A DNA stretch of 9,816 bases from Candidatus Zophobacter franzmannii (GCA_030765245.1 JAVCCX010000054.1:1-9816), one strand, 5' to 3'; shown: positions 1-7,633, numbered from the stretch's first letter. The notes: generated by a model not told the origin, from the sequence alone. Numbers and translations: made by a program.

Positions 1-1876
1 ACATACCCGGGGTTGCATTCTCCCATTCTGTGTCCACCAGTGTTGTATCTGTAATTGCACCATCTGTCAAGCTTTCCCAGGTATCAGGAGTGGCTTCTTG
101 TCCTTCATAAAGTCTCCAAACATTGTAGCCGATGAGTTCACGATTGTTAACTGGAATGTTGTTTAATCTGTGAGCGGTAAGCGGAATCAAGTCCCTTACA
201 TCAGAAGGAGGATTCATCCCGGCATAACCCTCAATATTCCAATTGAAATCGCAATATGAGTTTACTGCAAGCAGTGTAGTCCAATTTCCCTGCCAAAAAA
301 TCATATTACTGAAACCATTCACAGCAGGACCTTCATCTACTCCTGCATAAGCAGGATTAACACCTGTTACATCGCACAAGAAACCAAACCAAAGCTCTTC
401 TGTACCGGTAATAGGAACAGGGGTATTCAGAACAATCGTATTCCAGGTGTCCAACACCGGGATAATCGGCTGATCGACAACCATTGTTCCCGGTTCAGTA
501 GCAGTTCCACCCGTCCAAACACGCACGGAGAAATTACCTCCTGTTGCCGGCCAGATTTTCACAGCTTGTAGAAAACCTCCTGCATAAGCAGTTAAATCAC
601 TTGCAGGGAAGCGGATTGCCACATCAAAGCTAAGAGAGCCACCGGTACCAAAAGATGTAAAGTTTGTACCATCATTATAACCGAGCCAGCCTTCTTCGGC
701 TGTTATAGGCTCTTGCCAGGTTATAGTTACGGCAGTTTGAGTTGTATCTTCAACAACCTGGACATTCATAGGCGGATAGCTTATTTCATTGACTATCAGG
801 TCTCCAGCTTCAAAATCACTGTCTCCTACTGTTAGAATGCCTGAAGTAATTTGATAACCGGTTGCAGATATCTCATAATTATATGTCTGCCCTGCATAGA
901 CATCTGTGAACACGAAGTTCCCGTTTGCATCGGCTGTTGTTGTAAAAGGCGCATACCCACTGAGATTGATCTCTGCTGAGTCAATCCCAACACCGGGAGC
1001 ATCACTTCCCACGATTCGACCATTCACGGTTACTAATCCAAACAATGACAGGTCGAAATCCTGGTTAGTTGTCTGGTTCTCAATGATTGTAACATCACTG
1101 GATTCAATTGAATAGCCTATCTTTGTGGCATTTATTGTATGGTCTCCCGTCGGGAGATAAGGAAATGAATAGCTACCGTCCGGTCCGGTTGTGAAACTGC
1201 GAACTGAATTGCTAACGCTAACGGTTGCTTCGTCCAGAGGACTACCATTAGCAGTCACTATTCCGCTTAATGTTCCCATCCCTGATACCGTTACAAAGAA
1301 GGTCGTCTTTGGAAACTGTCCCGTAACTCCGGTAGTTGGAGGATTGGTCGGTTCGATTATTGAGTTATCATTATAAGTCATCAAAGAACGGTTATTACCT
1401 ACCGTCTGACAGTAGAAATTGTCCATTGAACCAAAATAATCCTCTTCATAAGGTCGCTGAAACATTAAAACCAGATTCTCTCCGCTATAGTAGAAGGGTG
1501 TCGTGAAAGTTATGACTATATCATTCACACCTGAGGGATAACTCACATTGCCCGTAAACACCTGAGTCAAATCAGTAGATGGTATCCATCCGTTACTTAA
1601 ATTCATCAGAGCTGTCTCACCAAGCCAGATATTGGTCGGTTTATTAGGGAGGTTATCCTGAAAGTTGTTGTAGAACTTTATTCCTGTAATCATTCCACCG
1701 ATATTCATCTCTTCTGAAAGATAAATCGTCTCAAATAGACTATTACGGTAATACATATTCACAGGAACGAGAGCTTGTTCATCACCGGCTCCAATTGTTA
1801 TTTCTACTGAGTTGAGTAGAGTTCCTGATGTTAAAATTACTAGTAGCAGGAAGATGAGAAATGTTGGCTTGTTCAT
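1..1876 (-). CDS. Secreted multidomain surface protein (carboxypeptidase-regulatory-like and FN3 modules), C-terminus beyond window
   Basis: The frame is open from the ATG at 1874-1876 to the left edge, giving 625 codons with no stop, so this is a partial gene. An AGAGG ribosome binding site lies 6 bases upstream. Residues 1-23 form a signal peptide (MNKPTFLIFLLLVILTSG, then TLLNS). Residues about 25-198 form a beta-rich module with NMYYRN, IWLGET and SGENLVLMF, a type I associate with large Bacteroidetes/Cloacimonadota surface proteins. Two carboxypeptidase-regulatory-like modules follow, at about 200-276 (GTLSGIVTANGSPL, GPDGSYSFPYLPTG) and 278-364 (VTVNGRIVG, ADANGNFVFTDVYAG). From 368 an FN3-like strand pair (PPMNVQVVE, VTITWQEP) is interrupted by a domain of about 155 residues and resumes near 582 (LIGYNVWRLYEG). 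The protein is exported and probably cell-surface bound; substrate or ligand is unknown. A sorting tail is expected outside the window. It is transcribed away from the alcohol dehydrogenase gene. Confidence 0.85.
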   Translation of the reverse strand, partial: MNKPTFLIFLLLVILTSGTLLNSVEITIGAGDEQALVPVNMYYRNSLFETIYLSEEMNIGGMITGIKFYNNFQDNLPNKPTNIWLGETALMNLSNGWIPSTDLTQVFTGNVSYPSGVNDIVITFTTPFYYSGENLVLMFQRPYEEDYFGSMDNFYCQTVGNNRSLMTYNDNSIIEPTNPPTTGVTGQFPKTTFFVTVSGMGTLSGIVTANGSPLDEATVSVSNSVRSFTTGPDGSYSFPYLPTGDHTINATKIGYSIESSDVTIIENQTTNQDFDLSLFGLVTVNGRIVGSDAPGVGIDSAEINLSGYAPFTTTADANGNFVFTDVYAGQTYNYEISATGYQITSGILTVGDSDFEAGDLIVNEISYPPMNVQVVEDTTQTAVTITWQEPITAEEGWLGYNDGTNFTSFGTGGSLSFDVAIRFPASDLTAYAGGFLQAVKIWPATGGNFSVRVWTGGTATEPGTMVVDQPIIPVLDTWNTIVLNTPVPITGTEELWFGFLCDVTGVNPAYAGVDEGPAVNGFSNMIFWQGNWTTLLAVNSYCDFNWNIEGYAGMNPPSDVRDLIPLTAHRLNNIPVNNRELIGYNVWRLYEGQEATPDTWESLTDGAITDTTLVDTEWENATPGM

Positions 1877-1936
1877 TTGGAACCTCTTTTTTATCTAAGT
1901 TTGTACTATCTATGATGATACCTTGATTGAGTATTA

Positions 1937-1964
1937 TTTATAAGAACCTCTTTGAGTGTGTCAA
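1937..1964 (-). promoter_or_regulatory. Sigma-70-like promoter of the surface protein gene
   Basis: On the minus strand TTGACA (1959-1964) is followed after 16 bases by TATAAA (1937-1942). This is a near-consensus -35/-10 pair about 60 bases upstream of the start codon at 1876. The call rests on sequence match only. The -35 box lies within a TGACACA heptamer that recurs in this intergenic region. Confidence 0.55.
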
Positions 1965-2141
1965 GTAAGATTATTGCTTTCTTCTTTTTACTGTGTCACA
2001 ATAGAATATGGATAGGGAATGCAACCACCCCCTCTGTTTGCCATTGGACTGACACACTTCCAAAGACCCCTCACCCAATTTTAAAGTTTGAAATTTGACC
2101 ACTACGTTTCAGCGGCAATTTAGGCTCTCAACAAATAACAA

Positions 2142-2173
2142 TTGACACAAAATCTTTCATATTGAACTATAAA
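2142..2173 (+). promoter_or_regulatory. Candidate promoter of the dehydrogenase-MscS pair
   Basis: TTGACA at 2142-2147 matches the -35 consensus exactly. The best -10-like hexamer is TATAAA at 2168-2173, but the spacer is 20 bases, longer than usual; at 17 bases only AACTAT is present. The position, about 30-60 bases ahead of the start codon, fits a promoter, but the -10 assignment is uncertain. Confidence 0.4.
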
Positions 2174-2204
2174 CAAAAGAAACTAACAATAAAAGGAGTC
2201 ACTC

Positions 2205-3305
2205 ATGGAAAGCTTTTTCATACCAACTAAAATCATTTTTGGCTTACAATGCATAGCTGAAAATCACTCACTATTTCGCTCCTTAGGAAAGAAAGCACTA
2301 ATAGTTACAGGAAAGAACTCTGCGGTTGTTTGTGGAGCATTAGATGATGTATTAGAAGCACTGAAAGCGGAAAAAATAGATTATGTAATTTACAATGGAA
2401 TAACAGAAAACCCAACCCTTGATTCTGTTGAACATGGGCGAAATGTATTCAAAGAGGAAATGTGTGATTTTGTCATTGCAATTGGTGGTGGAAGCCCTAT
2501 AGATGCAGCTAAAGCGATTGCAGTACTCGGAATAAACAACATGAGATTAAGAGACGTTTTCTCCCCATGCTTCTATGACAAAGCTGCTCCTCTAATCGCA
2601 ATACCAACAACAAGTGGTACCGGCACCGAGGCTACACCTTACAGTGTTATCACTGATGTAAAATGGCATACAAAGGAAGGCTTCGGGGCACCTTGCCTCT
2701 TCCCCACAATTTCATTTTGTGATCCCAAATATACCTTAACAATGAGTGATAAAGTTACTAGAGACACGGGGATAGATGCGTTGAGTCATCTACTCGAAGG
2801 TGTCTATTCCAAGAAAAGAAGTAACCTCTTAATGCCAATAATCGCCAAAGGAATAGAGCTTGTGTTTGATAATTTAGCTGCAGCTCTTGATGATCCAGGA
2901 GATGTTGATGCTCGCAGTGCAATGATGCAGGCTTCTCTCTATGGTGGAATGGCTATCGCTCATACAGGGACAACACTACAACACTCTATCGGATATCCTG
3001 TTACAACAGAGTTCGGTGTTTCTCACGGTCTTTCAAACGGTATCTTCATGAAATATATTATGCAACTCTATCATCCACACATTGCGACTGAGATTGACGA
3101 AATGCTTTACTATATTGGACTGGACAGAGAAGAGTTTTACGCTTGGCTTAACGAAATGGGATTGGATGATGAGAAGCTTGAGTTATCCGATGAGTTTATC
3201 AAGAAAGCTGTACCGGAAGTTATGAATTCACGCAATATGGCGTTGAATCCAATGCAGGTAACAGAAAAAGATGTAATAAAACTTTATAGGGATGTAAGAA
3301 AATAA
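2205..3305 (+). CDS. Iron-containing alcohol dehydrogenase (Fe-ADH family)
   Basis: This 366-residue protein has the two-domain plan of group III metal-dependent alcohol dehydrogenases, cytosolic NAD(P)H enzymes interconverting aldehydes and alcohols. The N-terminal half is the nucleotide-binding domain: a start-proximal TKIIFG strand (8-13), ALIVTGK (31-37), the pyrophosphate-binding GGGSPID (94-100) and TTSGTGTE (135-142). The helical C-terminal half supplies the expected metal ligands D191 and H195 (GIDALSH), H260 (LQHS) and H274 (SHG), so the iron/zinc site appears complete. It is slightly shorter than the usual 380-400 residues. The start is fixed by AAGGAG (2193-2198), 6 bases before the ATG. 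Its stop overlaps the start of the MscS gene, so the two are cotranscribed. In an anaerobe it probably disposes of reductant by making short-chain alcohols; the substrate (ethanol, butanol, diol) cannot be read from the sequence. Confidence 0.92.
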   Translation: MESFFIPTKIIFGLQCIAENHSLFRSLGKKALIVTGKNSAVVCGALDDVLEALKAEKIDYVIYNGITENPTLDSVEHGRNVFKEEMCDFVIAIGGGSPIDAAKAIAVLGINNMRLRDVFSPCFYDKAAPLIAIPTTSGTGTEATPYSVITDVKWHTKEGFGAPCLFPTISFCDPKYTLTMSDKVTRDTGIDALSHLLEGVYSKKRSNLLMPIIAKGIELVFDNLAAALDDPGDVDARSAMMQASLYGGMAIAHTGTTLQHSIGYPVTTEFGVSHGLSNGIFMKYIMQLYHPHIATEIDEMLYYIGLDREEFYAWLNEMGLDDEKLELSDEFIKKAVPEVMNSRNMALNPMQVTEKDVIKLYRDVRK

Positions 3306-4609
3306 TGACTGATTTTGAAGAGATTAAAACGATAGTCTTTGAATACTTAAGAGAATTTATTGATATCTTGATGAAGAACTTCACAGGTTGGAATATTCTC
3401 ATCCAGCTTGCCGTTGTTGCAGGTATTATTGTTGTCGCATTCCCACTTACCAAGATTATCAACCTTGGAGTCAGGAAAATCAAGATTGCAGAGGATCATC
3501 ATAAGACCCAGTCTTTCATGACTTATGTAAGAAGGTTTACAAGCCCACTGCTGATTGTTGTTCTGCTAAAGATTTCAAGCCAAATCCTGGCAAATATTAA
3601 ATTCCCTGCTCATTTTGTTAATATCGTGTTGAATATCTACCTAATCTGGTTGGTAATTAAACTCACGACTCTGATTATCGATAATCTATTCGTGAAAAAG
3701 GTAATACAAACCTGGTTCTGGATAGTTGCCAGCCTGAGTATACTCGGTATTTGGACCCCAACTAAAGTGCTTTTGGAGAAGATAACTCTTAAGATAGGTG
3801 AAGTTCATATCGCACTTTACTCTGTATTCAACACCTTCCTACTCGCTATCTTCTTAGTGTGGCTGATTAAGAAGCTTTTAGCATTGGTTACAATTAGACT
3901 CCAACATAGCAAATCGCTTAGACCAACCATGCAGGTTCTGCTTGGTAAAATCATCACTTTCTTGCTATATGTGGTTGCTTTCTTTATGCTTGTTAGTAGC
4001 CTCGGCATCAATATGACAACCCTATCCATCTTTACCGGTGGTATTGGTCTTGGTATTGGTATTGGTCTGCAAAAGATATTCTCAAATCTGCTTAGTGGTT
4101 TTATTCTCCTACTTGATGATTCAATCAAGCCTGGTGATGTAATTGAGATGGATGAGACTTTTGGTGCTGTGAAGGAGATGAGTAGTAGATACACTTCTAT
4201 TGTAACTCCACAAGGAAAAGAGATCCTTATACCTAATGAAGAGCTAATATCACAGTCTGTTGTAAACTGGTCTCATAGTAATAAACTCATTAGAGTAGAT
4301 GCCAATGTTGGTGTGTCTTATAACTCTGATATCCATAAGGTTAAAGAGATTCTTGAGGTTGCTCCGCTTACATTTGATCGTGTACTAAAACGACCTAAAC
4401 CGGAAGCAATGTTGGTTGAATTTGGTGATAGTTCTGTGAACTTCCAAGTGCAGTTCTGGATTCATGACCCTCAAAAAGGGATTGTGAATGTTAGGTCTAA
4501 AGTACTTCTTGCGATCTGGGATGCTTTCTTAGAAAATGATATCGAAATACCTTTCCCACAGCAGGATTTGCATATCAAGAGTTCAGTGTTAAAGTTACCT
4601 GAAGCATAG
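3305..4609 (+). CDS. MscS-family mechanosensitive channel
   Basis: This 434-residue membrane protein is a small-conductance mechanosensitive channel that opens when membrane tension rises, releasing solutes on hypo-osmotic shock. Hydrophobic segments lie at roughly 31-48, 80-97, 104-126, 135-150, 168-198 and 213-235, followed by the pore helix at 241-270 with its Gly-rich packing face (FTGGIGLGIGIGLQKIFSNL). The cytoplasmic beta domain follows: KPGDVIEM (275-282), the GAVKEMSSRYTSIVTPQGKE stretch (287-306) and IPNEEL (309-314). The C-terminal vestibule domain ends near DIEIPFPQQDLHI. It has about four more membrane segments than minimal E. coli MscS, as in the larger YnaI/YbdG-like members. 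Its ATG at 3305 shares one base with the dehydrogenase stop (TAATG), which suggests translational coupling; I see no strong ribosome binding site of its own. Family assignment is secure; the reason for pairing with a dehydrogenase is not known. Confidence 0.93.
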   Translation: MTDFEEIKTIVFEYLREFIDILMKNFTGWNILIQLAVVAGIIVVAFPLTKIINLGVRKIKIAEDHHKTQSFMTYVRRFTSPLLIVVLLKISSQILANIKFPAHFVNIVLNIYLIWLVIKLTTLIIDNLFVKKVIQTWFWIVASLSILGIWTPTKVLLEKITLKIGEVHIALYSVFNTFLLAIFLVWLIKKLLALVTIRLQHSKSLRPTMQVLLGKIITFLLYVVAFFMLVSSLGINMTTLSIFTGGIGLGIGIGLQKIFSNLLSGFILLLDDSIKPGDVIEMDETFGAVKEMSSRYTSIVTPQGKEILIPNEELISQSVVNWSHSNKLIRVDANVGVSYNSDIHKVKEILEVAPLTFDRVLKRPKPEAMLVEFGDSSVNFQVQFWIHDPQKGIVNVRSKVLLAIWDAFLENDIEIPFPQQDLHIKSSVLKLPEA

Positions 4610-4640
4610 GTCTTTCCTGCGTTCTCTAAGCCATAATTAT

Positions 4641-4663
4641 TAAGTGAAATAAACCTTTACTTA
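4641..4663 (+). other. Small hairpin between the MscS and pseudouridine synthase genes
   Basis: TAAGTGAA (4641-4648) can pair with TTTACTTA (4656-4663) around a 7-base loop, giving an 8-bp RNA stem with one G-U pair. No T-tract follows, so it is not a standard intrinsic terminator. It could be a weak attenuating or mRNA-end structure, or chance in AT-rich DNA. The rest of the 101-base gap shows no clear promoter. Confidence 0.25.
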
Positions 4664-4710
4664 GAAAAGAGACCTTAATTTCTTGTTCTATCAGTTTTTA
4701 GGAGCACATA

Positions 4711-5445
4711 ATGAGTAAATCACCCAATAGAAGTAGAAGATTTTTACCTAAGGATGTCATCATCATCCATGAAGATAGAGACATAATAGTAGTTGAAAAG
4801 CCATCAGGATTACTCACTATTGCTAACGAAGCTGACCAAACAAAAACACTCTATTACATGATTACTGACTATGTCCGTAAGGGTAATCCTAAATCTGCTT
4901 ATAGAATCTACATTGTTCATCGACTTGATAAACATACTTCAGGGATTATAGTTTTCGCTAAGACTCCCGAAGCAAAGAAATACCTTCAAGAGAATTGGGA
5001 AGATTTTGATAAGCATTATCTTGCTGTCATTGGTGGGACAATGAAAGATAAAACAGGCATTCTCGAATCCTACCTTACTGAGAACAAGGCTTTCAATGTT
5101 TACTCTACTGAAGATACCACACTTGGTAAATTAGCTAAGACTCATTATAGAGTTATTACTGAAACAAAGAGATGCTCAATGTTGGATATCACTTTGCTTA
5201 CCGGTCGTAAGAATCAGATTAGAGTTCAGTTTGCGGATATATTCCGTCAGGTTGTAGGTGATAAGAAGTACGGTTCAATCACTGTAAAATACCAGAGACT
5301 TTGCCTGCATAGCTATTGCCTTTCCTTCACTCATCCGTACACTAAGAAACCAGTTTCATACACGACAACTATCCCTGAGTTTATAAAAGTACTAATTGGG
5401 GACCTTGACGGGTTGCAATTAGTCGAAGAAATTAAGCAGGATTAA
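4711..5445 (+). CDS. RluA-family pseudouridine synthase, stand-alone catalytic domain
   Basis: This 244-residue protein isomerises specific uridines in RNA to pseudouridine. It carries the family signatures in order: DIIVVEKPSGLLT (24-36), the catalytic motif HRLDKHTSGI (70-79) with catalytic aspartate D73, KHYLAVIGG (101-109), the central GRKNQIRVQ (165-173) and GDKKYG (183-188), then LCLHSYCLSFTHP (197-209). It has no N-terminal S4 RNA-binding domain, so it resembles the short RluA/TruC-type enzymes rather than RluC/RluD; the target uridine (23S rRNA or tRNA) cannot be assigned. An AGGAG at 4700-4704 sits 6 bases before the ATG. Its TAA stop overlaps the TAA of the convergent methyltransferase gene by reciprocal use of TTAA (5442-5445). 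It is separated from the MscS gene by 101 bases, so it may have its own promoter, though none is obvious. Confidence 0.92.
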   Translation: MSKSPNRSRRFLPKDVIIIHEDRDIIVVEKPSGLLTIANEADQTKTLYYMITDYVRKGNPKSAYRIYIVHRLDKHTSGIIVFAKTPEAKKYLQENWEDFDKHYLAVIGGTMKDKTGILESYLTENKAFNVYSTEDTTLGKLAKTHYRVITETKRCSMLDITLLTGRKNQIRVQFADIFRQVVGDKKYGSITVKYQRLCLHSYCLSFTHPYTKKPVSYTTTIPEFIKVLIGDLDGLQLVEEIKQD

Positions 5446-6584
5446 TATAGCTCCAGTTTAAGTAGGATTGATTCAAGATCTGCATTCTTCATCTTACGAG
5501 TTCTCTTTGTACGCAGTCTTATCTCTCCGCCTATCTCCTTGTTCGCAACTAGGACAAATGCTGTACTACCCTTACATTCATGCTTCAGAAAATCACCAAA
5601 TTCGTTGTAAAGTTTAACTGTTTCAGCACTACTCCCAAGCCTAACTCCAAACGGAAGATTTGTAACAATTGTACTGTTCTCAATAGATTTGTGGTATCTG
5701 AAATCAGTCTTTGTAATTGCAACATTCTCTCCACCAGGTAACCTAGAAAGGTTCTCACGACTTGCATCGGCAGCCATCCCTGATATATCACTACCCGAAA
5801 TAAGTCCTCTTGGTAAAGGAATAATCTTTTCTTTAGCTCTACTCTGGACTGTCTTGAAAAGCTTTTCATCATAGTCTGGTAGTGCAGTAACTCCCCAGAA
5901 ATTTCTGAAGTAGCCGGCAGGAATGTGACAATAATGCATCATTGCTTCTGCGAGAAGAGTACCTGAACCACAACATGGGTCAACAAGAGGTGTCTCACCA
6001 TTCCATTTAGAGTATCTGATAATTGCTGCACCAAGTGTTTCTTGCAATGGAGCAACGGCTCCAACTACTCTATAGCCACGCTTATGAAGAGCTGTTAATG
6101 AAAGGTCTAGTCCTATGTTCACAAAGTTTCTATGAATATGCAATGAGAACCGTACATCAGGTTGTTTCTGATTGTAATTAGGTCTTTCCCCTGTTTTCTC
6201 ACGGAATTGGTCAACAATAGCATCTTTCATAACCTGAGAAGCATAAAGAGAATGCTTTATATTACTGTCGGCAACATTGGTGTTAATAGCAAATGCTTGG
6301 TCAAGTGTGATGAAGTCACTCCAGTTAATTTTTGCAGCCATTTGGTAGAGATACTTCTCACTATGGCAACTAAAGCTAAATAATGGGGCAATAATTCTTG
6401 AAGCAAGACGAGATTCATATAGAATCCGATACAAGGCAGATTTATGAGCAGTAAAGCTTATTCCTCGGTAAATTGCTCTCGCGTCATCAGCACCTAACTC
6501 GAGGAACTCTTCTGCTGTCATCTCTTCTAAGGAGTTTGCTGCCTGCGCAAAGTATCTTTGGTTCTTTTGATATTCGTATTCCAT
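5442..6584 (-). CDS. THUMP-type class I SAM-dependent RNA methyltransferase (RlmL N-half/YpsC-like), copy 1
   Basis: This 380-residue protein belongs to the UPF0020/COG0116 group that methylates guanine N2 or related positions in rRNA; the B. subtilis YpsC and E. coli RlmL N-terminal enzymes are the reference types. Residues about 45-165 are the THUMP-containing RNA-binding part (LYRILYESRLASRIIAPL; DVRFSLHIHRN; LSLTALHKRGYR). The Rossmann catalytic domain follows, with SAM motif I DPCCGSGT (202-209), the LISGSDIS strand (261-268) and catalytic-loop motif NLPFG (309-313). Motif I reads DPCC where the family and its neighbouring paralogue have DPFC. The C-terminus (LRTKRTRKMKNADL) is basic. 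Upstream sequence has only a weak GAAG/GTGAG-like ribosome binding site. It is the last gene of the minus-strand unit and converges on the pseudouridine synthase. The exact RNA target is not deducible. Confidence 0.88.
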   Translation of the reverse strand: MEYEYQKNQRYFAQAANSLEEMTAEEFLELGADDARAIYRGISFTAHKSALYRILYESRLASRIIAPLFSFSCHSEKYLYQMAAKINWSDFITLDQAFAINTNVADSNIKHSLYASQVMKDAIVDQFREKTGERPNYNQKQPDVRFSLHIHRNFVNIGLDLSLTALHKRGYRVVGAVAPLQETLGAAIIRYSKWNGETPLVDPCCGSGTLLAEAMMHYCHIPAGYFRNFWGVTALPDYDEKLFKTVQSRAKEKIIPLPRGLISGSDISGMAADASRENLSRLPGGENVAITKTDFRYHKSIENSTIVTNLPFGVRLGSSAETVKLYNEFGDFLKHECKGSTAFVLVANKEIGGEIRLRTKRTRKMKNADLESILLKLELY

Positions 6585-6620
6585 TTTATCTCACTTCTTT
6601 TCAATTAGTTAATTAATACT

Positions 6621-6651
6621 TGCATAGTTTTTGAGACCGCGTATCTGTCAA
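6621..6651 (-). promoter_or_regulatory. Possible internal promoter upstream of methyltransferase copy 1
   Basis: On the minus strand a perfect TTGACA (6646-6651) lies between the secreted-protein pseudogene and methyltransferase copy 1. The nearest -10-like hexamer is TATGCA (6621-6626), 19 bases away, so the match is imperfect. If real, it would let copy 1 be expressed independently of the decayed gene in front of it. Confidence 0.25.
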
Positions 6652-6675
6652 ATTATTACGGAATTGAGTTAAAGC

Positions 6676-7633
6676 CTACTTGAGTAAGACTACTTTCATT
6701 GTGGATTCAGAAAGAGCTGATTGTACTCGTATGAAATAAACCCCGGATGAGACAGATTGACCTTTGCTATCATTTCCAAGCCAATTCACTTCCTGCTGAC
6801 TTCCAATTGGAATAGAATTAACCAATTGACCTGTTAGATTGTATATTTTCACTTCTGAGTCTTGATAGGAATTATCACTAACTTTTATCCTCGTTGAACC
6901 TATAAATGGGTTTGGATAAACATTTAGAGTATTAGCGATAGGATAAACTTCTTCCTCATTCTCTACAGGTGCAGTGTACAAATGCGGATATCCATTGTTA
7001 ACTGTATCATCTACATCCCAGTGTTCTTCAGTTCCATTGATTGTCTCACCTAAGAAGTCCCAACCGATATTTGTGAAGCTTATTGCATCCTGCATTTCAG
7101 CAGTTGTATATCCAACTAATAATGTTTCAGTACTGTTAACTGATTGCCCTACTCCATCTGTAAGACCTGAACTGTCCACATTCCATACACAACTTACCGC
7201 TTCAGAGAAATTGTAATTATAACCAATAACTCCACCTACTCGTGAAATACCGGAGACATTACCGGAGCTATAAGAAACCACAATTGCAGCGTTAGTATAG
7301 TTCTTCCCTATAAGACCACCAACTTGATTTGAACCTGCAACAGGTCCCTCTGAAAAGCATCTGCTTATGCTCGTCTGATCACTCATGCCAACCAATTGGG
7401 ATAAATCCCTCTCCATTATTCCAGTTTTGAGTATCAGAGGCTTCGATGTCCGCTGTTTGCTCAATATACCTATTACTAACCCAAACAGTCTCTACAGTAC
7501 TCAGCCATAGGAGATTATCAAGAGTTGCAACCTGATATGGGTCATTAGGTAAACCGGTTCCAGGAGGAGGAACGCCATCTGCATAAAGGGAACCAATTAT
7601 CAAAAAGGTGATTATTAAAACAATCGTTTTCAT
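6676..7633 (-). pseudogene. Broken secreted GLUG-repeat protein with type A sorting domain
   Basis: Two overlapping frames together make one recognisable protein. The first (7633 to 7379) starts with ATG behind AGGAG (7639-7643) and encodes a signal peptide (MKTIVLIITFLIIGSLYA) and a mature N-terminus (GTGLPNDPYQVATLDNLLWL, then IEASDTQNWNNGEGFIPIG) before stopping at TGA. The second frame is open down to TAG at 6676. It supplies GLUG-type repeats from about 7396 (LVGMSDQTSISRCFSEGPVA, VGGLIGKNY, VGGVIGYNY), a WDVDDTVNNGYPHLY closing motif and a C-terminal type A sorting domain (NVYPNPF; VKIYNLTGQLV; GVYFIRV; MKVVLLK). Joining them needs a +1 shift. The part that normally links GEGFxPIG to the repeats in such proteins is absent, so an internal deletion fused out of frame is likelier than a single-base error. 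No long homopolymer is at the junction. The family is exported and surface-attached; function is unknown. Confidence 0.75.
7392..7409. repeat. Overlapping palindromes at the frame-shift junction
   Basis: CCAATTGG (7392-7399) overlaps GGGATAAATCCC (7398-7409). The second is a 5-bp inverted repeat around two bases. They lie exactly where the two frames of the secreted-protein pseudogene meet. Such structures can promote deletion, but they may be coincidental. Confidence 0.3.

Larger units (their letters stand above)
1877..2204. other. Divergent intergenic region, no gene seen
   Basis: These 328 bases separate the minus-strand surface protein from the plus-strand alcohol dehydrogenase. I see no convincing coding frame. 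The region holds a promoter-like element for each flanking gene and four copies of TGACACA: minus strand at 1957-1963 and 1992-1998, plus strand at 2050-2056 and 2143-2149. Two of them extend to TGACACACT, forming a 9-bp inverted repeat with arms at 1955-1963 and 2050-2058. No T-rich terminator hairpin was found. Confidence 0.6.

Noticed and set aside
906..1376. Short plus-strand open frames inside the surface protein region
   Set aside because: They are antisense shadows of a continuous 625-codon minus-strand frame that has clear domain motifs and a signal peptide.
3817..4194. 125-codon minus-strand frame opposite the MscS gene
   Set aside because: It is antisense to a conserved MscS core, and its product has no recognisable motif.
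4607..4676. AGGTCT / AGACCT complementarity after the MscS gene as a terminator
   Set aside because: The stem is only 6 bp across a loop of more than 50 bases and no T-run follows.
5585..5872. 95-codon minus-strand frame within methyltransferase copy 1
   Set aside because: It is a different reading frame of the same strand as a well-conserved methyltransferase, with no ribosome binding site or family motif seen.
7379..7464. Programmed frameshifting or phase variation of the secreted protein gene
   Set aside because: No homopolymer, short tandem repeat or slippery heptamer is present at the junction, and a stretch normally present in the family is missing, so a deletion is more likely.
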